A stretch of DNA of 30,864 nucleotides, from the NCBI GenBank assembly GCA_964441935.1, contig CAYTXI010000016.1, forward strand, positions 1-30,864, read 5' to 3'. The position numbers were made by a program, and so were the translations under genes. The stretch is from JBBDMC01 sp964441935. GTDB taxonomy: Bacteria > Pseudomonadota > Alphaproteobacteria > Rhizobiales > Kaistiaceae. The notes under the pieces were generated by a model that saw nothing but the letters and a program-made list of their open reading frames with translations, did not search any database and was not told the origin of the DNA. Of the stretch, positions 24,134 to 30,864 are shown in pieces. The number at the start of each line of letters is the position of its first letter. Positions within the stretch are counted from its first letter, which is position 1.

Positions 24134-24823
24134 ATGCTTGCAGAATCGGCTCTGACCGCCCTCTTCACCGTCGTCGTCATCGACCTCGTGTTGGCGGGCG
24201 ACAACGCCATAGTGGTTGCCATGGCCGCGACCGGCCTCCCGGTCGAGCTTCGCAAGAAGGCGATCATCATCGGCATTGCAGCGGCAGCCGTACTGCGCAT
24301 CTTCTTCGCGATCTTTACCACACAGCTTCTGAACGTCATCGGCCTGGTGCTCGCCGGCGGCCTGCTTCTCTTGTGGGTGGTGTGGAAGCTGTGGCGCGAA
24401 ACCAGGAAGGCGGCCCGCCATCGCGAGGCGCTCGGCGCCGACGCGCTCGACGGCACCATCGACGGCAGGCTCTATGGGCAAGCGTTGCCGGCGCTCGCCG
24501 GGGGGGTTGCGATGGCGGTTCCGGCGACCAAGACGTTCGGCGCGGCCCTGCTCCAGATCGTGGTCGCCGATGTCTCCATGTCGCTCGACAACGTGCTCGC
24601 GGTGGCCGGCACCGCGCGCCACCACGTCTGGGTGCTAGTGATCGGGCTTGCATTGTCGGTTGCCCTGATGGGCGTCGCGGCGACGCTCGTCGCTCGCCTA
24701 CTCGCACGCTATCCGTGGATTTCCTATCTCGGCCTTGGGCTGATTGCGTGGGTCGCGGCGGCTATGATCTGGGAGGGCGGTCGGGACGTGCTCGACGTTG
24801 TCCGTGCCACCGGCGTGGTCTAG
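24134..24823 (+). CDS. TerC/YjbE-family integral membrane protein
   Basis: A 229-aa multi-spanning inner-membrane protein with about 6-7 hydrophobic segments. The two TerC half-repeats carry conserved acidic motifs: IDLVLAGDNAIVVAMAA (Asp17, Asp23, Asn24) and VADVSMSLDNVLAVAG (Asp146, Asp152, Asn153). TerC/YkoY relatives export Mn2+ or help load metal into secreted enzymes; this YjbE-like branch is less studied, so metal transport is inferred. A charged cytosolic loop lies at about 85-113. No strong Shine-Dalgarno sequence precedes the ATG; it may be translated from the upstream aldo/keto reductase mRNA. It converges on the dehydratase gene (49-nt gap). Confidence 0.9.
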   Translation: MLAESALTALFTVVVIDLVLAGDNAIVVAMAATGLPVELRKKAIIIGIAAAAVLRIFFAIFTTQLLNVIGLVLAGGLLLLWVVWKLWRETRKAARHREALGADALDGTIDGRLYGQALPALAGGVAMAVPATKTFGAALLQIVVADVSMSLDNVLAVAGTARHHVWVLVIGLALSVALMGVAATLVARLLARYPWISYLGLGLIAWVAAAMIWEGGRDVLDVVRATGVV

Positions 24824-24872
24824 CACGACAGCTTAGCGGTTCGACGTCAACCGGGATTCCCGCCGCCCCAGG

Positions 24873-26594
24873 TCAGTGGATTTCCGGTTCCGAGGTTGGC
24901 GCTGTGCCCTCCAGGAAATCGAAATCGCAGCCCTTATCTGCCTGACGCATATGCTTGGCGTAGATATGGTTGTAGCCGCGTGCGAAGGTGCGGTCCGGCG
25001 GCGACCATTCGGCGAGCCGCCGTGCAATCTCGCTGTCGCCCACTTCCAGGTTTATCGAGCGCCGCTCGACGTCCACCGAGATGATGTCACCGTTCTTGAC
25101 CGCTGCCAGCGGTCCGCCGAGGTAAGACTCCGGCGCGACATGCAGGATGCAGGCGCCGTAGGCAGTACCGCTCATGCGCGCGTCGGACACCCGCAGCATG
25201 TCGCGCACGCCCTGCTTCAGCAGCTTCTGCGGGATCGGCAGCATTCCCCATTCCGGCATGCCGGGCGCACCGACCGGCCCGGCATTCTGTAGGACCAGAA
25301 CGTGGTCGGGCGTTACTTGCAGATCGTCGCGGTCGACGATTGCGTTCATCTCGTTGTAGTCACGGAAGACCAGCGCCGGCCCCGAATGTTTGAGCAGCCG
25401 CGGCTCCGCCGCCGAAGGCTTCATCACCGCGCCGTCCGGGGCGAGATTGCCGATGAGCACCGCCGTTCCCGCCACCCCCGAAATCGGGTTGTCGAGCGAG
25501 CGGATGACGTCGGGGTGATAGACTTGCGCCCCGGCGATCGCCGCCCCGAGGCTTTTACCGGAGACGGTGCGCGCGTCGAGATCGAGCATGTCGCGCAGCA
25601 TCGTCATCAGCGCCGGCAGCCCGCCCGCGTAGTAGAAGTCCTCCATCAGCAGCGTCCCCGACGGCCGGATGTTCGCCAACACGGGCACCCCGCGCGCCAC
25701 CCGGTCGAAGTCTGCGAGATTGAGCTCGACGCCCGCCCGCCCGGCCATGGCGATGAGGTGGATCATCGCGTTGGTCGACCCGGCGAGCGCCATTTGGACG
25801 ACGAGCGCGTTCTCGAACGCGGCGCGTGTCAGGATATCGCGCGGTTTCAGGTCCTCGTCGATCATTTCGACGATGCGCCTTCCGCATTGACTCGCCATGC
25901 GCGGGTGATTGGAATCGCTGGCCGGGATCGAAGACGCACCGGGGAGCGTCATGCCGAGCGCCTCGGCGAGTGAGGTCATCGTCGAGGCGGTGCCCATGAC
26001 CATGCACGTGCCGTAGGAGCGGGCGATACCCGCCTCCATGGCACGCCATTCCGCCTCGGTGATCGTACCGGCGCGCTTCTCGGCCCAATACTTCCACACG
26101 TCGCTGCCCGAACCGAGAATGCGCCCCGCATGGTTACCGCGCAACATCGGCCCGGCAGGCATGTAGATCGCCGGCAGGTTCATGCTGGTCGCGCCCATCA
26201 GCAGCGCCGGCGTGGTCTTGTCGCACCCGCCCATCAGCACAGCGCCGTCGACCGGGTGCGAGCGTAGGAGTTCCTCGACCTCCATCGCCAGGAGGTTGCG
26301 GTAAAGCATCGTCGACGGCTTGACGAAGGTCTCGGACAACGACAGCGCTGGCAGTTCGACCGGGAACCCACCCGCTTGCCATACGCCGCGCTTCACCTCC
26401 TCCACGCGCGTGCGGAAATGGGCGTGACAGTGGTTGAGGTCGGACCAGGTATTGATGATCGCCACCACCGGCTTGCCCATGAAATCCTCATAGGCGTAGC
26501 CCATTTGCAGGGTGCGCGAGCGATGGGCGAAGGAGCGCAGGTCCTCCGCCAGGAACCAGCGTGCGCTGCGCCGCTTTTTGGGGTCTGTTGGCAT
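24873..26594 (-). CDS. IlvD/Edd-family sugar-acid dehydratase (L-arabinonate dehydratase-like)
   Basis: A 573-aa Fe-S dehydratase that should convert a sugar acid to its 2-keto-3-deoxy derivative. The cluster cysteines are Cys56 (SDLNHCHAHF), Cys124 (GGCDKTTPA) and Cys197 (GTCMVMGTAST); Lys126 and the RMSGTAYGA block with the catalytic Ser are also present. The NTWSDLN, GSTNAMIHL and ISDARMSG-like motifs place it with arabinonate/xylonate/galactonate-type enzymes rather than with IlvD or Edd. The start MPTDPKK gives the usual family length; the open frame to 26885 is a shadow over the upstream gene. It lies 8 nt after the YghZ-like aldo/keto reductase gene. The substrate (arabinonate, fuconate or other) is not decided by sequence. 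Confidence 0.9.
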   Translation of the reverse strand: MPTDPKKRRSARWFLAEDLRSFAHRSRTLQMGYAYEDFMGKPVVAIINTWSDLNHCHAHFRTRVEEVKRGVWQAGGFPVELPALSLSETFVKPSTMLYRNLLAMEVEELLRSHPVDGAVLMGGCDKTTPALLMGATSMNLPAIYMPAGPMLRGNHAGRILGSGSDVWKYWAEKRAGTITEAEWRAMEAGIARSYGTCMVMGTASTMTSLAEALGMTLPGASSIPASDSNHPRMASQCGRRIVEMIDEDLKPRDILTRAAFENALVVQMALAGSTNAMIHLIAMAGRAGVELNLADFDRVARGVPVLANIRPSGTLLMEDFYYAGGLPALMTMLRDMLDLDARTVSGKSLGAAIAGAQVYHPDVIRSLDNPISGVAGTAVLIGNLAPDGAVMKPSAAEPRLLKHSGPALVFRDYNEMNAIVDRDDLQVTPDHVLVLQNAGPVGAPGMPEWGMLPIPQKLLKQGVRDMLRVSDARMSGTAYGACILHVAPESYLGGPLAAVKNGDIISVDVERRSINLEVGDSEIARRLAEWSPPDRTFARGYNHIYAKHMRQADKGCDFDFLEGTAPTSEPEIH

Positions 26595-26602
26595 GTCGGG
26601 AC

Positions 26603-27634
26603 TCAGGCCTTGCTCGACTTTCTCCAGATGTTGACACCCGCATCCATCGCCAGCCGGTCGATCCGGTCGAGTTCGGCCTTCGAGAATTCGAGATTGTCGA
26701 GCGCCTTGACCGCGTCGACGATCTGCTCTGGCCGGCTCGCGCCGATCAGGGCCGAGGTCATGCGCCGGTCGCGCAGCACCCAGGCGAGCGCCATCTGGGC
26801 GAGCGACTGGCCGCGCTTCTTGGCGAGCCGGTTGAGCGCGGCGACACAGGCGATGTTCTCCTTGTTCAGGAAGCTCGGTCGCCACGACTCCGCGCCGCTG
26901 GCGGCGCGGCTATCCGCCGGCACGCCCTTCAGGTACTTGTCGGTGAGGAGGCCCTGAGCGAGCGGCGAGAATGAAATACAGCCCATGCCCTCCTCTTCCA
27001 GTGTGTCGAGCAACTGGTCCTCCTCGGTCCACCGGTTGAGAATCGAGTAGCTAGGCTGGTGGATGAGCGCCGGCGTGCCGAGCTCCCGCAGGATCGCGGC
27101 CGCCTCTTTGGTCCGCTCGGAACTGTACGACGAGATGCCGACGTAGAGCGCCTTGCCCTGGCGGACGGCGGCGTCGAGCGCGCCCATAGTCTCTTCCAGT
27201 GGCGTATCGGGATCGAAGCGATGCGAGTAGAAGATATCGACGTAGTCGAGACCCATTCGCATGAGGCTCTGATCGAGGCTGGCCAGCAGGTACTTGCGGC
27301 TGCCCCACTCGCCGTATGGACCCGGCCACATCAGGTAGCCGGCCTTGGTCGAGATGATCAGCTCATCGCGATAGTCGCGAAACTCGCTCCGCAAGATCGT
27401 ACCGAACAGCTCCTCCGCCGAGCCCGGTGGTGGGCCGTAGTTGTTGGCAAGGTCGAAGTGGGTGATGCCGAGATCGAAGGCGGTCCGGCACATCGCGCGG
27501 GCCGTCTCTGCCGACGAGGCGTGGCCGAAGTTGTGCCAGAGGCCGAGTGAGATCGACGGTAGTTTGAGCCCGCTGCGTCCGCACCGGCGATAGTGCATGC
27601 GGTCGTAGCGTTTGGCTGAAGGTTCACGGGCCAC
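26603..27634 (-). CDS. Aldo/keto reductase, L-glyceraldehyde 3-phosphate reductase (YghZ)-like
   Basis: A 343-aa AKR14-type enzyme. The tetrad is Asp61 (HFDLANNYGPPPGSAEE), Tyr66, Lys97 (ISTKAGY) and His138 (YSHRFD). LGLWHNFGH, MWPGPYGEWGSRKYLL and FSPLAQGLLTDKYL are near-diagnostic for E. coli YghZ and its homologues, which reduce L-glyceraldehyde 3-phosphate and methylglyoxal with NADPH. The start is GTG at 27634, supported by AGGGGG just upstream and by the KRYDRMHYR segment, which aligns with the ERYGQMQYR start of YghZ; ATG at 27598 would lose it. It is the first gene of a two-gene unit with the dehydratase. It may be a detoxifying or sugar-reducing partner (inference). Confidence 0.92.
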   Translation of the reverse strand: MAREPSAKRYDRMHYRRCGRSGLKLPSISLGLWHNFGHASSAETARAMCRTAFDLGITHFDLANNYGPPPGSAEELFGTILRSEFRDYRDELIISTKAGYLMWPGPYGEWGSRKYLLASLDQSLMRMGLDYVDIFYSHRFDPDTPLEETMGALDAAVRQGKALYVGISSYSSERTKEAAAILRELGTPALIHQPSYSILNRWTEEDQLLDTLEEEGMGCISFSPLAQGLLTDKYLKGVPADSRAASGAESWRPSFLNKENIACVAALNRLAKKRGQSLAQMALAWVLRDRRMTSALIGASRPEQIVDAVKALDNLEFSKAELDRIDRLAMDAGVNIWRKSSKA

Positions 27635-27856
27635 GTCGCCCCCTGGGTCGGCACATCGATACCATATCCGGCCGTTTCAGTTATCGGACAAGCCGGCGCG
27701 CTTCAACCACTTGCGCGCAGTGCACTGGGGCGTTGACCCTCATTGCGGCCCTTCCGACGGAGGCCCGCCCAACTCTCAACCGGGGATCCGCGTCATAGCG
27801 TCGCCCTGTCCGACCTCACTGGCCGCCTTGCCTGCGACCGGGCTCTGTGAAATTCT

Positions 27857-27888
27857 CCGGCGCTTCGCCGGTCTATCTGCTTCGCCGG
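27857..27888 (+). promoter_or_regulatory. Hairpin and repeated CTTCGCCGG upstream of the MlaC-like gene
   Basis: CCGGCG (27857-27862) and CGCCGG (27866-27871) form a perfect stem with a CTT loop. The nonamer CTTCGCCGG occurs at 27863-27871 and again at 27880-27888, so the left arm can pair with either copy. The element ends 25 nt before the GTG start. It could be an alternative leader structure; no function is shown. Confidence 0.35.
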
Positions 27889-27913
27889 CCCCCCTTTCAG
27901 GATCCCGATCACC

Positions 27914-28504
27914 GTGCAGGCACGTTGGCTCGCCGTCGCTTCGCTGTCAGCAATCTTCTTGACGGGAACCACCGCCCACGCCGACCCGGTCGCGGACGCC
28001 GTCGCCCTGGTCGAACGCGTCCACGAGACTGCTTTCGCCGTGGCGCACGACGGCGACGCGCCGGACCGGTCCCAGACTCTGCGTGAGGCATTCGATGCGG
28101 CGACAATTGCGAAGGTCGTCCTGGGCGACCACTGGTCGAGCGCCAGCAGCGCCGATCGCCAGAACTTCATCGACGCCCTGCTCGACGCCATCGTTGAAGC
28201 GCTGGTCAAACGCCTCGGTCCGCACCGCAGCCAGGATTTCGTCATCGGCGCCGGACGGACGCTGGCCGACGGCGACATCCTCGTCAGAACCCGGATCGAA
28301 CGGCCGCCGCAGGAGCCGATCACGATCGACTGGCGCGTCGACCGTTGCAGTGCCAGTCCGTGCGTCGTCGACGTCTACGTCGGCGGCGCCTCTGTGTCGC
28401 TCCGGCGCCGCGACGACGTCGCTGCCCGCATGGCGGCCGAGGGTGCGTCGATCGACAAGCTGATCGCCGACCTGCGCCGGGAGGTTTCGGGTGCCGCGCC
28501 CTGA
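27914..28504 (+). CDS. MlaC/Ttg2D-like periplasmic (phospho)lipid-binding protein
   Basis: A 196-aa secreted protein. The signal peptide is about 1-23 with cleavage after TAHA. The MlaC-type core is recognisable: REAFDAATIAKVVLGDHW, then SADRQNFIDALLDAIVEAL, and the C-terminal VDVYVGGASVSLRRRDDVAA with IDKLIADLRREV. MlaC proteins carry phospholipids between outer and inner membrane complexes. It has an unusual CSASPC pair (Cys145, Cys150) that could form a disulfide. The start is GTG at 27914; only a weak AGG lies upstream. Its 3' end overlaps the ABC ATPase gene by 14 nt, so it belongs with that transporter. It is somewhat shorter than E. coli MlaC (about 211 aa). Confidence 0.85.
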   Translation: MQARWLAVASLSAIFLTGTTAHADPVADAVALVERVHETAFAVAHDGDAPDRSQTLREAFDAATIAKVVLGDHWSSASSADRQNFIDALLDAIVEALVKRLGPHRSQDFVIGAGRTLADGDILVRTRIERPPQEPITIDWRVDRCSASPCVVDVYVGGASVSLRRRDDVAARMAAEGASIDKLIADLRREVSGAAP

Positions 28505-29237
28505 CGAATCGCCGAAGCCCCTTATCGAGCTCGATCACGTTCACAGGGAGTTCGACGGGGGCCGTATCGTCGCGGTCGATGACGTGTCCCTGTCCGTCGT
28601 CGCCGGCGAGACGGTCGCGATCGTCGGACGCAGCGGCAGCGGCAAGTCGACGCTGCTCAATTTGGTCTGCGGGCTCGACCTGCCGACCAGAGGCGCGGTG
28701 CGCTTCGCCGGCAGGTCGATCGCGGGGCGCGCAGCCTGGGCGACAATCAGGGCGGAACACTTCGGCTTCGTCTTTCAGAACTTCTGCCTGATCCCGACCC
28801 TCAACGTCCGCGAGAACGTCGAGGTGGCGATGCTCGGCCGCGGGAGCGACGGCCGGCGCCGCGGCGAACGCGTCGACTCGTTGCTCGGACGCCTTGGCCT
28901 CGCCGGGCGCTCGCATCTGCACCCCACCAGCCTGTCGGGCGGCGAGCGCCAGCGATTGGCGATTGCGCGCGCCCTTGCCAACAACCCCGACGTTCTCGTC
29001 GCCGACGAGCCGACCGGCAGCCTCGACCGCGATTCGAGCGACCAGGTCATGGAGATTATCGCCGAGCTGCATCGCGACTTCGGAACCGCGATCGTCATCG
29101 TCACTCATGACCGCGAGGTAGCCGCCGTCTGCCATCGACACATCGAGCTTGCCGACGGCCGCGTTGTCAGGAACCACGCCGCCTCAGCGGACGGCGCTGC
29201 CGACGCGCGCCGGACCCAGGCACCGTCATCGCCATGA
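28491..29237 (+). CDS. ABC transporter ATP-binding protein, MacB/LolD type
   Basis: A 248-aa ATPase with all motifs: Walker A GRSGSGKS (46-53, Lys52), Q-loop VFQNFCLIPTLNVREN, signature LSGGE (148-152), Walker B VLVADEP (Asp172, Glu173), D-loop SLD and H-loop His206. The FQNFxLIPTLxVxENV form and the TGSLD ending mark the LolD/MacB/FtsE class, which works with FtsX-fold permeases as mechanotransmission ABC systems. The start is GTG at 28491 with GGAGG at 28480-28484. The gene overlaps the MlaC-like gene by 14 nt and the permease gene by 4 nt, so the three form one coupled unit. It is cytosolic, at the inner membrane. The transported substrate is unknown. Confidence 0.95.
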   Translation: MPRPDESPKPLIELDHVHREFDGGRIVAVDDVSLSVVAGETVAIVGRSGSGKSTLLNLVCGLDLPTRGAVRFAGRSIAGRAAWATIRAEHFGFVFQNFCLIPTLNVRENVEVAMLGRGSDGRRRGERVDSLLGRLGLAGRSHLHPTSLSGGERQRLAIARALANNPDVLVADEPTGSLDRDSSDQVMEIIAELHRDFGTAIVIVTHDREVAAVCHRHIELADGRVVRNHAASADGAADARRTQAPSSP

Positions 29238-30355
29238 ACGAGCTGACCCTCCCGATCCGCAATCTTCTCGGGCGGCCGACCCGTACGGCACTGACCACCG
29301 CGGGCATCGCGGTCGCCATCGCCGGCTTCGTTTCACTCACTGGGCTGACCAGCGGGGTGAGGCATTCCCTTTCGGCGGGCATCGAGGAACCGGGCGCCGA
29401 CCTCGTCGTCAGCCAGCGCGGCGCCTTCAGCCTCATCGCCAGCACCGTTCCCGAAACGCTGGGGCCTGTCTTGTCGGCGGTCGATGGCGTCGACGCCGTA
29501 TCCGGCGCCGTCCTCAACCTCACCACGGCCGACGACGCGGCCAACATCCTGGTCGCCGCCTGGCCGGAAAGGAGCTTCCTGTGGCGGAGCGTCAACCTCG
29601 TCGATGGCCGCCTGCCGGCCGCGGGCGAGGAATGGAGCGTCGTTCTTGGCGAGTCGATAGCCGAGGGACTGGGCAAGAAGGTCGGCGACACCATCGAGTT
29701 GCAGTTCCAACCCTATGAGATCGTGGGAATTGCCGCTTTCACCAGCACGTTCAACCAGAACATCGCCATCGTTCCGCTGAAGGGCATGCAGGAGCTGCTC
29801 GGGCGCGACGGGATCGTGACGCTCTACCAGGTGCGTCTCGCCCGACCCCTCGACTCCGACCGCATCGCGGAGGTCAAGCGCCGGCTCGTCGAGGCCGCCC
29901 CCGGTTATCACGTCAGCAATACCGAGGACCTTGCCGGCGACATCCGCCTGCTCAACCTGATTCAGTCGATCGCCTCGACGGTTTCGCTGGTCGTGCTGGC
30001 GATGGCCTGCCTCGGCATCGCCAACACGCTGCTCATGGCGGTCAGCGAGCGCACCGTCGAGATTGGAATCCTGTCGGCGATCGGCTGGGCCCCGGCGCGC
30101 ATCATGCGCCTGATCGTCATCGAGGGGTTGGTGATGAGTCTGATTGGCGGCGTCATCGGTGTCGGCCTCGGCGCGATAACGATGGAGTTGGTTACGCGCA
30201 CCGAAATCGCGGCAGGCATCCTGCGGCCCTACCTGACGACCACCCTGGTGGCCCAAGCGTTGGTCGCCGTTCTGATCGCCGGCCCCCTCGCCGCCCTCTA
30301 CCCGGCCTGGCACGCCACGCGCCTCGTCCCCGCCGACGCGCTGCGGACGAACTAG
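29234..30355 (+). CDS. ABC transporter permease, FtsX/MacB family
   Basis: A 373-aa inner-membrane permease with the MacB layout. TM1 is at about 17-38, followed by a large periplasmic domain (about 40-250: GADLVVSQRG, WPERSFLW, VVLGESIAEGLGKKVGDTI). Three C-terminal TM helices follow at about 253-275, 297-320 and 336-358. The typical FtsX signature is present: ACLGIANTLLMAVSERTVEI and GWAPARIMRLIVIEGLVMS. Such permeases do not make a classical channel; they use ATP hydrolysis to move periplasmic parts and extract or push out lipids, lipoproteins or peptides. The start overlaps the ATPase gene by ATGA. Its stop is 3 nt from that of the convergent CoA-transferase gene. A lipid client is suggested only by the MlaC-like partner. 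Confidence 0.94.
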   Translation: MNELTLPIRNLLGRPTRTALTTAGIAVAIAGFVSLTGLTSGVRHSLSAGIEEPGADLVVSQRGAFSLIASTVPETLGPVLSAVDGVDAVSGAVLNLTTADDAANILVAAWPERSFLWRSVNLVDGRLPAAGEEWSVVLGESIAEGLGKKVGDTIELQFQPYEIVGIAAFTSTFNQNIAIVPLKGMQELLGRDGIVTLYQVRLARPLDSDRIAEVKRRLVEAAPGYHVSNTEDLAGDIRLLNLIQSIASTVSLVVLAMACLGIANTLLMAVSERTVEIGILSAIGWAPARIMRLIVIEGLVMSLIGGVIGVGLGAITMELVTRTEIAAGILRPYLTTTLVAQALVAVLIAGPLAALYPAWHATRLVPADALRTN

Positions 30356-30358
30356 ACT

Positions 30359-30864
30359 TCAGCCACCGACCACCCCCTCCCGCCTCAGCCGGTCGATGTC
30401 GGCAGCGCCGTAACCGAGCTCGGCGAGGATCGGCACGGTGTGTTGGCCGAGGCGTGGCGCGGCGCGTTCGTACCGGGGCGGCGTCGCCGACATCAGGATC
30501 GGCGTCCGCACGCCCGGCACAGGACCGCCAGCGACGCGAGGCAAGTCGATGCGCATGCCCCGGTGGACGACTTGGGGATCGGCGAAGACTTGCGCCAGAT
30601 CGTTGATCGGCCCGGCCGGTACCCCTGCTCGCTCCAACCGCTCGAGAATGTCGGCAGCGGCGAGGCCAGCCATCCGGCGCGCGATTTCGGGAACCAGGAC
30701 GTCGCGGTTGCGGACCCGCGCCTCGTTGGTCGCAAATCGCTGGTCGCCGGCAAGGTCGGGCGCGCCGATCACGGCGGCGAATTGACGGAACTGTGCGTCG
30801 TTGCCGACGGCGACGACAACGTGACCGTCGGCGACCGCGAACACCTGGTACGGTACGATGTTGG
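30359..30864 (-). CDS. CaiB/BaiF family III CoA-transferase (3' part; 5' end beyond window)
   Basis: The visible 168 residues are the C-terminal part of a class III CoA-transferase, normally about 390-400 aa. The frame continues to the window edge as NIVPYQVFAVADGHVVVAVG, a hallmark stretch; the GTG at 30844 is internal. ERAGVPAGPINDLAQVFADPQV and the final PRLGQHTVPILAELGY are also family-typical. The enzyme moves CoA between carboxylic acids. The catalytic Asp lies in the missing N-terminal part. Substrate unknown. It is convergent with the ABC permease gene. Confidence 0.93.
   Translation of the reverse strand, partial: NIVPYQVFAVADGHVVVAVGNDAQFRQFAAVIGAPDLAGDQRFATNEARVRNRDVLVPEIARRMAGLAAADILERLERAGVPAGPINDLAQVFADPQVVHRGMRIDLPRVAGGPVPGVRTPILMSATPPRYERAAPRLGQHTVPILAELGYGAADIDRLRREGVVGG

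Noticed and set aside
1..30864. CRISPR arrays, IS elements, phage genes or integration sites
   Set aside because: No regularly spaced repeats, transposase or integrase motifs, or terminal inverted repeats were seen on either strand.

Overview
The window looks like chromosomal DNA of a high-GC alphaproteobacterium, roughly two-thirds GC by eye. It is densely coding, with many 1-4 nt stop/start overlaps and several GTG starts. The best taxonomic hints are a DUF6111-like membrane protein coupled to a NudL-type CoA pyrophosphatase beside a MoxR-DUF58-DUF4159 operon, and multiple cyclase-TolB-TPR proteins, all familiar from Rhizobiales-like genomes. No rRNA, tRNA, CRISPR array, IS element or phage gene was seen.

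Layout. (1) 1-5251 (+): three tandem paralogues, each a class III nucleotide cyclase domain, a TolB/FlgO-like domain and a TPR tail; the first is cut by the window edge. (2) 5257-6188 (-): DUF6111-like protein and CoA pyrophosphatase. (3) 6469-13277 (+): four-gene MoxR operon: AAA+ ATPase, DUF58 protein, BatA-like/DUF4159 membrane protein, and a vWA/amidotransferase-like membrane protein. (4) 13283-17398: housekeeping and stress genes: GNAT acetyltransferase, glutathionyl-hydroquinone reductase-like GST, NUDIX hydrolase, a possible 38-aa ORF, metallophosphoesterase, tail-anchored protein. (5) 17818-19588 (+): KDPG-aldolase and KDG-kinase pair of a type I associate with Bacteroidetes-like lineages. 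(6) 19659-22033 (-): HTH-methyltransferase fusion followed by a methylenetetrahydrofolate-reductase-like gene, with inverted repeats upstream. (7) 22253-22922 (+): two small glycine-zipper (lipo)proteins. (8) 23102-27634: aldose-dehydrogenase-like aldo/keto reductase, TerC membrane protein, and (-) a YghZ-like aldo/keto reductase with an IlvD/Edd sugar-acid dehydratase. (9) 27914-30355 (+): MlaC-like periplasmic protein translationally coupled to a MacB/LolD-type ATPase and an FtsX/MacB-type permease. (10) 30359-30864 (-): 3' part of a CaiB/BaiF CoA-transferase.

How the genes may work together. Blocks 5 and 8 could supply an aldose-to-pyruvate route: aldose dehydrogenase, sugar-acid dehydratase, KDG kinase, KDPG aldolase. 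No lactonase, transporter or regulator for it is visible. Block 3 is a predicted envelope or chaperone-like MoxR/vWA system. The most unusual assemblies are block 9, a lipid-binding MlaC-like protein with a MacB-type rather than MlaE/F-type ABC core, and block 6. The cyclase array is the clearest recent tandem duplication, with conserved catalytic and TolB regions and a diverging TPR region.
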